From an uncultured Brevibacillus sp. (GTDB taxonomy: Bacteria > Bacillota > Bacilli > Brevibacillales > Brevibacillaceae), in the NCBI GenBank assembly GCA_946402065.1, contig CAMIVR010000042.1:1-37886 (forward strand): a stretch of 37,886 nucleotides of DNA, given 5' to 3'. The translations under genes were made by a program, and so were the position numbers. Below the pieces are notes generated by a model. The model saw nothing but the letters and a program-made list of their open reading frames with translations, was not told where the DNA came from and searched no databases. Below, in pieces: positions 9,012 to 15,327 of the stretch (its first letter is position 1; every line of letters starts with the position of its first letter).

Positions 9012-9671
9012 TTACTGCATAGATGGAAAAGGAGGGCGGAATCCTTGAGCAAACGGAACAACACCGCCAGGAGTAATCGGATGCAGCTTGCCTCCCAGGG
9101 CAAAAGATGTCTTCCCGGTCTCCTCGGAGACGACCAGCACCAGTGCGTCGCTTTGCTCTGACAGCCCGATCGCGGCCCTGTGGCGCGTCCCCAGCTTCTC
9201 GTCTGCCTGGATATGCGACAAGGGAAGCACGTTGCCAGCAGAAATAATCCGGTTTCCCTGGATGAGTACGGCACCGTCGTGAAGCGGACTCCCCGGATAA
9301 AAAATCGATTCCAGCAACGAAAAGCTGAGATTTGCCCCGATCGGCGTGCCTGGATGGATCAGCCCTTCGAGAGAGTCTTTCCGCTGTACGATGATCAAGG
9401 CGCCGTGACGGTGCTCCGATAAGTGCTGGATACACAGAGACAAGTCATTGTAATGATCCGTATACGGCGCCAGGTAGCACTGCAAATAAAACGTGGCTGC
9501 TGTCAGTTCAATATGGGTAAAGCGTTCATGAATTTTTTCAAACGTCCCCAGCAGACATGTATCGGCATGATCAAATGATGCCAATGTTTGCTGAATCTCG
9601 TTGGCTATTTGTTCCAGATCAAATTTGATCTGCTGCTTTAGCGGAGAAAAATCACAGTTCAAGGAGTTCAT
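9012..9671 (-). CDS. cdaS: Sporulation-specific diadenylate cyclase
   Basis: The protein makes the second messenger c-di-AMP from two ATP. The 219 residues comprise an N-terminal helical region (about 1-65) typical of CdaS/YojJ, which is autoinhibitory in that family, and a DAC catalytic domain. The catalytic motifs are HDGAVLI (DGA at 132-134) and GTRHRAAIGLSE (161-172). There are no membrane segments, which excludes CdaA, and no DNA-binding domain, which excludes DisA. The ATG at 9669-9671 follows GAGGTGGG. A sigmaG/sigmaF-type promoter lies directly upstream, supporting expression in the forespore; in B. subtilis cdaS is a sigmaG gene. It is divergent from the flavin oxidoreductase gene. 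Confidence 0.93.
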   Translation of the reverse strand: MNSLNCDFSPLKQQIKFDLEQIANEIQQTLASFDHADTCLLGTFEKIHERFTHIELTAATFYLQCYLAPYTDHYNDLSLCIQHLSEHRHGALIIVQRKDSLEGLIHPGTPIGANLSFSLLESIFYPGSPLHDGAVLIQGNRIISAGNVLPLSHIQADEKLGTRHRAAIGLSEQSDALVLVVSEETGKTSFALGGKLHPITPGGVVPFAQGFRPPFPSMQ

Positions 9672-9694
9672 CGTCCCACCTCACTTCTTACGGT

Positions 9695-9724
9695 TATTGT
9701 GGCCCACTCCCGCAGCCTGCATTC
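9695..9724 (-). promoter_or_regulatory. SigmaG/sigmaF-type promoter of cdaS
   Basis: Minus strand: -35 GAATG (9720-9724, fits GNATR), 15-base spacer, -10 GGCCACAATA (9695-9704), which fits the GGnnAnAnTn pattern at every fixed position. The predicted start leaves a 5' leader of about 17 bases containing only the ribosome-binding site. Confidence 0.7.
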
Positions 9725-9857
9725 GCAAGTATCAAAGCCGCTGTTTGGGTACGCTACACCGTAGACAAAGAGTTTTCGGCAGGAATTCTCGCGATCTTCA
9801 TGGAATAAAAAGATGATGAGGCCAGGTATGAATGCGAGAAGAAATGGGGAGACACTT

Positions 9858-10781
9858 TTGGAAAACATGCAGGTGTTAATCATTGGGGCAGGAATAGCCG
9901 GACTTTCCGCCGCCATTTGGTGTGAACGCCTCGGCCTTTCGTATGTGATTATCGAGCGCGAACGCACAATCGGTGGCCAACTGACCCAGATCCAGAACAA
10001 AATAAGCGATTTCCCCCCGAAAGTATACGCCAATGGTCAGGCGTTATTGGATGAATTGGCCCGGCATGAGGTTGTCCACAGCATGCAGGTGCGGTGTGAT
10101 GAGTCGATCGTTGCCGTGGATGTGGCTTCCAGGCACGTAGCCACTAGCAAAGCCGCCTACAAACCCGCTTACATGATCCTCGCTACGGGTATCCGTCCCA
10201 ATCAGCTTCCCGTCCTGCAGCATGTCGGACACGTATTGGAAGCCGATTTTTCCACGACCGCACACGGTAAAAGGCTGCATGCCAAAAACGTACTCGTCAT
10301 CGGCGGCGGCGACCGCGCCGTGGAGAGCGTCATCAACCTCTCTGGCCACGCCGATCACATCTGGCTGGCTGTGCGCGGGCAATCGCTGCGTGCCCGCAGT
10401 GAGTGGCAAGAGCGATTGCATGCCTGCTCCAATGTAACGATTCTGTTTGAGACCGAATTGATCGGTGTGGAGGAAACCGGACGCACGTACGCCACGTTGC
10501 ATACGCAAAACGCCCCCGAACCATTTACCATAGAGATCGACTGGATTTTGCCGCGTATCGGGGTCAGGGGCAACTCCGAGATCCTCCCTGCTCTGCGTAC
10601 TGAAAAAGGGGGATTTATCGCCGTCGACGAACATAACCTGACGTGCGTGGACTGGATATACGCCATTGGCGATGTGACCAACGGCCCCGACTACGCCAGT
10701 CTTTCCCTCGCCTCAGGCCAGGCGATGAAAGCCGTCAAACACATTTTGCTGCGAACAAAGGAGACGACTGCACATGTATAG
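9858..10781 (+). CDS. Thioredoxin-reductase-like FAD/NAD(P)H oxidoreductase without redox cysteines
   Basis: This is a two-dinucleotide-fold flavoprotein of about 307 residues. The FAD-binding motif IIGAGIAGLSAA is at the N-terminus, LATGIRPN near residue 113, the NAD(P)-binding motif VIGGGDRAVES near residue 152 and the C-terminal FAD motif YAIGDVTNG near residue 272. The CxxC pair that thioredoxin reductases carry in the second domain is absent, so it resembles ferredoxin/flavodoxin-type reductases (YumC-like) or uncharacterised homologues. A TTG at 9858-9860 is well placed behind GGGGAG. An upstream ATG at 9828 behind GAGG is the alternative and would add 10 residues. It overlaps the following Nudix gene by 8 bases, so the two are one operon. 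The electron acceptor is unknown. Confidence 0.85.
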   Translation: MENMQVLIIGAGIAGLSAAIWCERLGLSYVIIERERTIGGQLTQIQNKISDFPPKVYANGQALLDELARHEVVHSMQVRCDESIVAVDVASRHVATSKAAYKPAYMILATGIRPNQLPVLQHVGHVLEADFSTTAHGKRLHAKNVLVIGGGDRAVESVINLSGHADHIWLAVRGQSLRARSEWQERLHACSNVTILFETELIGVEETGRTYATLHTQNAPEPFTIEIDWILPRIGVRGNSEILPALRTEKGGFIAVDEHNLTCVDWIYAIGDVTNGPDYASLSLASGQAMKAVKHILLRTKETTAHV

Positions 10782-11247
10782 CTTCCAAGACGATTTCGGC
10801 TTTCCGGTGACCCTGACGTTTGACGAATCCGTCTATGTGAAACGCCAGGCCAAGCACGTCCTCGTGTTTGCTTTTTACGAACAAAAGCTGCTTTGCACCG
10901 TCAACACGGAACGAGGCATTGAACTGCCCGGAGGCAAAATCGAACCGAATGAAACCAGCATCGCGGCAGCAATCCGCGAAACGTATGAAGAAACCGGCTA
11001 CGCGTTGTCCGCGATCAAAAAAATCGGGCAGTACACCGTCAATGAAACACTGGTCAAAGATATATACGTGGCCACCGTCGAGCAGTTCGTCACGGAAATG
11101 CTCGGCGGGTCTGTCGGCGGCAGCATGCTGTTGGAGGAAATCCCGGCCACGCTGAAAGACAGGCCCGAGTTTAGCCGCTATCTGTATGACGACGTCTACC
11201 CGTTGACGCTGCAATACATTCGCGAGCACCACCTCCTCCCTCTGTAG
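10774..11247 (+). CDS. ytkD: YtkD-like Nudix nucleoside triphosphate pyrophosphohydrolase
   Basis: This 157-residue Nudix hydrolase contains the full Nudix box (GKIEPNETSIAAAI then RETYEETGYA) at about residues 50-73, with every catalytic residue in place. Overall layout and ends (MYSFQDDF at the start, DDVYPLTLQYIRE near the end) resemble B. subtilis YtkD, which removes oxidised nucleotides such as 8-oxo-dGTP and can open triphosphorylated RNA ends. The start ATG lies within the end of the flavin oxidoreductase gene, with AAGGAG ten bases upstream. An intrinsic terminator begins before its stop codon. The symbol is assigned by resemblance. Confidence 0.85.
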   Translation: MYSFQDDFGFPVTLTFDESVYVKRQAKHVLVFAFYEQKLLCTVNTERGIELPGGKIEPNETSIAAAIRETYEETGYALSAIKKIGQYTVNETLVKDIYVATVEQFVTEMLGGSVGGSMLLEEIPATLKDRPEFSRYLYDDVYPLTLQYIREHHLLPL

Positions 11248-11264
11248 CAGCAGGGAGGTTTTTT
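11235..11264 (+). terminator. Intrinsic terminator of the flavoprotein-Nudix operon
   Basis: CCTCCCT and AGGGAGG form a 7-bp stem followed by six T. The Nudix stop codon TAG lies in the loop. Confidence 0.88.
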
Positions 11265-11276
11265 GCTGATCCAGAC

Positions 11277-11332
11277 AAAAAAACTCCGCTGCAAGGCAGA
11301 TGTTTTCCATCTCGCCTTCTTGCGGAGTTTTT
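11277..11332 (-). terminator. Bidirectional terminator between convergent genes
   Basis: ACTCCGC and GCGGAGT are flanked by A-runs and T-runs on the two sides and enclose an inner hairpin (AAGGC, GATG, loop TTTTC, CATC, GCCTT). It can end the minus-strand MFS transcript and any plus-strand readthrough. Confidence 0.88.
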
Positions 11333-11339
11333 CCCCAGG

Positions 11340-12716
11340 CTATTTGCCTTTCTCCTTTTTTCCTGGCAGCAGCTTGTCAACCAGATCATTCGGATCAAAG
11401 CCGAGTGACTCCACACCTTTTTGCCGTTGCTTGACCTCGTCACCGTCTGCCTCAATTCCCAGGATGCCGAGTGCTTCCCCGATCGCTTGCTGGTCCTTTT
11501 GAGCTTCCGCTTGCTCTTCACCCGAGGACTGGCTTTGCTGCGGCTTGATGAAGAAAAACCCAAGGGCCGCTGAAACAAGTGCCAGAGCGGCTATCGTGTA
11601 AAACATGACATTCGGCGAAAAGCCGATAAGCCACGTAAACACCGGCGGCCCGACCGCAACCCCGATGAATCGCACGCCGTTGTACATCGAAGTGATCATC
11701 CCGCGCTCTGACTTTTTGACTGCTCCCGTAATCATGCTGTTCAGGCAGGGAAGAATCATGCCCGTCCCTACGCTGCCGATGACAAGAATCCCGATCAGTA
11801 CGTACACATTCTTGGCAAAGCTGGCGATGATGTAGGACGCAGCCAGCAGCAGCATCCCGACGATGATAAATAGTCGCATCAGCTGCAGCTTCTTCTTGAT
11901 GATCCAGCCCGTGATGTACGCCATGATGCTCATCGCCAACAGCGGAATGGCCAGAAATCCGCCTTTGAGAACTCCTTCGATTTTGTACTTCTCCTCCAGC
12001 TGCTCCGAAAGGTAAAACAGCACGCCGAATAGAGTAAACAAGCAAATACTGCCGATGAAAAATGCTGGCAGCAGCCAGCGGCCGTGCTGTTTAAACACCT
12101 GTTTGATCGATTGTCCATACTGCTTGAGCTTAAGCGGTGCCTTGTTCTGCTTGTTTTCCTTCACGAGAAAGAGAAACAGCAAAAGCACGATGAGGCAGAT
12201 GATCGGAAACGCGAGAAACACCATGTACCAGGCGATCAGGGCAAGCAGCGACCCAAAAATCGGGCTTAACACTTTCCCCAGCCCGTTGGATGTCTCCAGC
12301 AAGCCGAGCGCCCTGCTCTCCGAAGCCCCTTTAAACAAATCGCCGACCAGAGCCATGGCAATCGGTGCGGTTCCGGCCGCCCCAATCCCTTGCAGGACCC
12401 GGCCGATCATAATGACCGCATACGGTTTATTCCACCAAATGGAAGCTAGTCCGGCCAGAAGTCCACCAATCCCGTAGATGGCGAGCGCGATGGTAATTAC
12501 CCATTTGCGGTTGAACCGATCGGACAAATATCCGGCAAAGGGGATGACCAGACCGGCTGCGATCGAGAAGGCCGTGATCAAAAAACTCTCTTCAAACGTC
12601 GACAGTGACAGCTTCGCTTTCATCGTCGGCAGTACGGGAATCAACATGGAATTGCCTAAGACCATGACAAACGGTACACCCGTAATGCCGATCAGGTTTT
12701 TTGTATTTTGCGCCAT
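11340..12716 (-). CDS. MFS transporter with a cytosolic C-terminal tail
   Basis: This is a 458-residue drug:H+ antiporter-type major facilitator. About twelve membrane segments are predicted by eye. Motif A between segments 2 and 3 reads GYLSDRFNRKW, and IGRVLQGIGAAGTAPIAMAL is typical of multidrug exporters. The last about 60 residues, from KPQQSQSSGEE onward, are polar, lack membrane segments and end in a basic PGKKEKGK; such a tail is longer than usual. The ATG follows GAGGAG. The substrate is unknown; bacillibactin- or drug-export-type homologues are possible. It lies 17 bases after the enolase-superfamily gene, so the two may be co-transcribed. Confidence 0.88.
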   Translation of the reverse strand: MAQNTKNLIGITGVPFVMVLGNSMLIPVLPTMKAKLSLSTFEESFLITAFSIAAGLVIPFAGYLSDRFNRKWVITIALAIYGIGGLLAGLASIWWNKPYAVIMIGRVLQGIGAAGTAPIAMALVGDLFKGASESRALGLLETSNGLGKVLSPIFGSLLALIAWYMVFLAFPIICLIVLLLFLFLVKENKQNKAPLKLKQYGQSIKQVFKQHGRWLLPAFFIGSICLFTLFGVLFYLSEQLEEKYKIEGVLKGGFLAIPLLAMSIMAYITGWIIKKKLQLMRLFIIVGMLLLAASYIIASFAKNVYVLIGILVIGSVGTGMILPCLNSMITGAVKKSERGMITSMYNGVRFIGVAVGPPVFTWLIGFSPNVMFYTIAALALVSAALGFFFIKPQQSQSSGEEQAEAQKDQQAIGEALGILGIEADGDEVKQRQKGVESLGFDPNDLVDKLLPGKKEKGK

Positions 12717-12733
12717 GCTTTACTCCTCGTCTC

Positions 12734-13945
12734 TTACGTATATGTGCAGCCATCCCAACGATACGCGGTCAGCAGCTCCGAATCGATTTCGCAACCGATT
12801 CCCACGTCCGTCGGAACCGTTACCTTACCATATCTCGGACGGAGGGAAATAAGTTGGGTAAACGGATTTTCCATCACGTCCCATTCCACGGGCTCTATCT
12901 GCTCCCCATCCATCTTGCTCCAGGCAGGGGTCACTGCTTTCGCGAATAGCGCATACAAGCGTGAGAGCGCACCGTCAAACGAATGCGGAGAACAACGCAA
13001 GCCAAACGTCCTGGCCAATTGGATGGTCGATCGATATCCATCGACCCCGTTTTCGTGAACCGGATCCGGTTGTAGGATGTCCAATCCCCCCTGAATCAAT
13101 AAAGACAAAAACTGCTTGCCATTCGTCAGGTTTTCACCACCGGCAAGCGGAACGCTCAGGGCTTTGCGCAGCAAGGCATAATCTTGTACCCGGTCAAGTG
13201 GCAGCGGCTCTTCCAGCCAGCAAATCTGTTGTGTCCTGGAAAAAATCCGCTCCCAGCTGCGTGCAGCGCTTGCATCGTAGCTTTGATTTGCATCCAGTGC
13301 CACCTGCACGTTAGTACCGAGTTGGGCAAGCAACCCGTTGACATGATCCTGGTCGACGGCGATTGGCATGCCGCCAATTTTTACTTTTACCTGGGAGAAT
13401 CCATCTGCGACAGCCTGTTCTACCTGCTTGTGCGAAAGGGATTGCCAATCGCTCGCCTGGGAATAGGATTGAAACGACGCATATACGGGGATTTGCCGAT
13501 GCCTCGCTCCGCCCCAAAGCTCGCTGACCGACAACCTGGCCCATTTGGCTACGATCTCCGTTAATGCCATGCTGACTGATGCAGCTGCCCGTCGGTGCCA
13601 TTTTTCGATCACCTGCACCAATTGCAAGCGGTCGGTCGCCAGCTTGCCCAAGAGAAACGGAATGAGTCGTTCGCGAAAGCCCGCTTCAAGCGTCGGCAGC
13701 CAATCCACACACTCTCCCCAACCATCCAGGCCTGAGCGGGTGATGATTCTGACCAGGTGGGTACTGCGGTATTTTTTATACCCGTTTGCATCCCCGTATG
13801 GCTGTTTGAGCTGATACAACAGCGGGTACGTCTCGATCCGCTCAATCGTCAGTTCACAGTCGGCAGCAATCCCAGCTTCCCTGCTACCGCAGGTCTCCAC
13901 CGCTTTCGTCTTCTGCTCGCTCTTTGGCGTACTGGTCGTAATCAA
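12734..13945 (-). CDS. Mandelate racemase / muconate lactonizing enzyme family protein (enolase superfamily)
   Basis: This is a Mg-dependent enzyme of up to 403 residues that abstracts a proton alpha to a carboxylate. The barrel shows VKVKIGG (catalytic K-x-K) near residue 198. Metal ligands are in LDANQ, WLEEPL and the GGEN motif near residue 272. A histidine follows in CSPHSFDG, after DILQPDP. The K-x-K plus late histidine pattern points to the racemase/dehydratase subgroup rather than to MenC. The substrate cannot be inferred. The start is uncertain: the TTG at 13943-13945 overlaps the upstream DksA-like gene by 62 bases and has only a weak purine-rich site. A GTG at 13898-13900 is an alternative. 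The N-terminal 30 residues have no family-like content. Confidence 0.85.
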   Translation of the reverse strand: MITTSTPKSEQKTKAVETCGSREAGIAADCELTIERIETYPLLYQLKQPYGDANGYKKYRSTHLVRIITRSGLDGWGECVDWLPTLEAGFRERLIPFLLGKLATDRLQLVQVIEKWHRRAAASVSMALTEIVAKWARLSVSELWGGARHRQIPVYASFQSYSQASDWQSLSHKQVEQAVADGFSQVKVKIGGMPIAVDQDHVNGLLAQLGTNVQVALDANQSYDASAARSWERIFSRTQQICWLEEPLPLDRVQDYALLRKALSVPLAGGENLTNGKQFLSLLIQGGLDILQPDPVHENGVDGYRSTIQLARTFGLRCSPHSFDGALSRLYALFAKAVTPAWSKMDGEQIEPVEWDVMENPFTQLISLRPRYGKVTVPTDVGIGCEIDSELLTAYRWDGCTYT

Positions 13946-14648
13946 GGTAGTTCCCTTTCCCTTCTCCCTTGTTCATGTACTCTTCATACGTATCGCTGCG
14001 CATGAAGTTCACACTGTCCGGGCCGTGGTAGCCATGTATATCGGTATATCCAATCTGCTCCACATCCTCGACAAAGCCGACATTCTCGTCAGACTCAATG
14101 TACATGTTGTCGTATGACCGCTTGTCGGGATCCTGATAAGAAAATGGCGTACTGGACGTTCCCCACGATTCGACGATCTGCCAGGCATCTTCCCCGTCAA
14201 ACCCGGTCTGATCGTTTTCATCCAGCGAAGTTCGGCCAAATGGCGGTTGTAAAAACTGTTCTTCAACCGGTCGCGACAAATTGATGTCAGGTGACGGTGC
14301 ATGCTCGACACAGGTCTGGGCTTGCGGCAATGCTTCCAGCCGCTCCTCCGGGATCGGTTTCCCGCATACGGTACAGATACCGTATGTCCCCTCTTCCATC
14401 CGCTGCAGCGCCTTATCGATCTCCCGCAATGTTTCCCGGTCCAGATCGTAGAGGGTAAAATCTTTTTCCCGTTCAAACATTTCCGTAGCAATGTCGGCAG
14501 GATGGTTATCGTACATGGAAATTTCATCTATGGACTCAGACATGGACTTCTGTAGCTGGTAATGGTCGTTCTCCTCTGTCCGTTCCTGCAAGTCGCGTTT
14601 CTCGGACAATAACCGCTGCTTGAGTTTCGCTATTTGATCAGGTTTCAC
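13884..14648 (-). CDS. DksA/TraR-type zinc-finger protein, YteA/YlyA-like
   Basis: The 254-residue protein has an N-terminal coiled-coil hairpin (about residues 1-85, rich in E, K and R). A DksA/TraR finger follows near residues 90-120: GTYGICTVCGKPIPEERLEAL and then TCVEHA. The metal ligands would be three cysteines and a histidine in place of the fourth cysteine. The acidic C-terminal half (about 125-254) is as in the YteA group of sporulation-associated proteins. DksA-like proteins bind the RNA polymerase secondary channel; whether this one does is inference. The GTG at 14646-14648 follows AAGGA. In B. subtilis the corresponding position after ileS holds ylyA, a DksA-like gene, so it may be the local orthologue. 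Confidence 0.85.
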   Translation of the reverse strand: MKPDQIAKLKQRLLSEKRDLQERTEENDHYQLQKSMSESIDEISMYDNHPADIATEMFEREKDFTLYDLDRETLREIDKALQRMEEGTYGICTVCGKPIPEERLEALPQAQTCVEHAPSPDINLSRPVEEQFLQPPFGRTSLDENDQTGFDGEDAWQIVESWGTSSTPFSYQDPDKRSYDNMYIESDENVGFVEDVEQIGYTDIHGYHGPDSVNFMRSDTYEEYMNKGEGKGNYLDYDQYAKERAEDESGGDLR

Positions 14649-14744
14649 CGTTGCACCGTCCTTCTTTTTGCTGGTGTTCTCCCAAGGCGGAGCAATCCCG
14701 CCTTTTGCTGCTTGATTGTTGTAGTATGCTCAATTGACGCTCAG

Positions 14745-14771
14745 AAAACCCGCTGGATGTTTCCTGCGGGT
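14745..14771 (-). terminator. Weak terminator-like hairpin
   Basis: Minus strand: ACCCGC and GCGGGT enclose a further GGA/TCC pairing with a four-base loop, followed by TTTTC. It could end a short RNA read from the palindromic element to its right; no gene precedes it. Confidence 0.45.
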
Positions 14772-14840
14772 CTACACAGTTCTGGGAACGAACCCACTTT
14801 CGTTCAAGCCTCTTATGTAACTTGTCCCGGGCTGTCGTGG

Positions 14841-15049
14841 TGGGGAGAGAAAAGAGGAATGGCCTCCGTTCGTTGCGACTTTTACAGGGAAGCTAATACT
14901 GTCCGGCTCCGCTCCAAAAACGGCACGCCGACCAAAATTCCGAGGATGATTATTCAACCGTAGAGTTGGTCTATAAAGCTGTGCCGTTTTCTCCACTCTA
15001 CCTGGGCCAAGCCGCAAAGGCCTCCGCCCATTCCTCTTTTCTCTCTCCG
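14841..15049. repeat. Nested ~200-bp inverted repeat, possible structured RNA or MITE relic
   Basis: An 18-bp perfect inverted repeat (14845-14862 with 15028-15045; arm GAGAGAAAAGAGGAATGG) encloses three more collinear pairings. These are 14873-14881 with 15009-15017 (one mismatch), a 10-bp perfect pair 14917-14926 with 14981-14990 (AAAACGGCAC), and GACCAA (14930-14935) with TTGGTC (14966-14971). Together they would fold into one long rod with internal loops, the outermost about 10 by 10 bases. The coding strand is unclear. Confidence 0.75.
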
Positions 15050-15263
15050 AGCAACTGGGTAGAATCAACGGGCGAAAGGAATAGTTGGCATGACTTGCTG
15101 CTGTACAAGGAAGTTTGAACTGTTAAAGAAAGCTTGTACGAGTAGAGAAAAAATCGAAAAAACATTGGTTTGTTACTGCTTGTTCGAACAAAACAGAAGC
15201 TAAATTCCACCGGTTTTCAACATCCTGAGCAACCCACAAACACCACACCTACGGTTGCAAGAT

Positions 15264-15306
15264 AAAAACCTCCTTGCCTGGCCAATCTAAGCCAGTGCAA
15301 GGAGGT
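15264..15306 (-). terminator. Intrinsic terminator of ileS
   Basis: Minus strand: ACCTCCTTGC and GCAAGGAGGT pair perfectly, with an inner CTGGC/GCCAG pairing, followed by five T. It lies about 20 bases after the ileS stop. Confidence 0.92.
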
Positions 15307-15327
15307 CTTTCCCAGTAAAAAACCAAG

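Larger units (their letters stand above)
14649..15263. other. Long intergenic region between ileS and the DksA-like gene
   Basis: No convincing gene is present. It contains a 7-bp stem (AAGGCGG / CCGCCTT) at 14684-14704 in the leader of the DksA-like gene. A minus-strand CATACTA at about 14725-14731 resembles a sigmaG -10 element, but no matching -35 is visible. A weak terminator-like hairpin lies at 14745-14771. A short hairpin (GAACGA / TCGTTC) lies at about 14785-14805. The large nested inverted repeat is at 14841-15049. The segment 15050-15263 is AT-richer and shows nothing else that I can support. Confidence 0.7.

Noticed and set aside
9858-10781. Assignment of the flavoprotein as thioredoxin reductase
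   Set aside because: The redox-active CxxC pair is missing from the pyridine-nucleotide domain.
12734-13945. Assignment of the enolase-superfamily gene as menC
   Set aside because: The K-x-K plus late histidine in CSPHS, and the absence of menaquinone genes nearby, point to the racemase/dehydratase group instead.
14998-15210. Short minus-strand open frames across the ileS to DksA-like gap
   Set aside because: They run through the inverted-repeat element and have no ribosome-binding sites or plausible protein composition.
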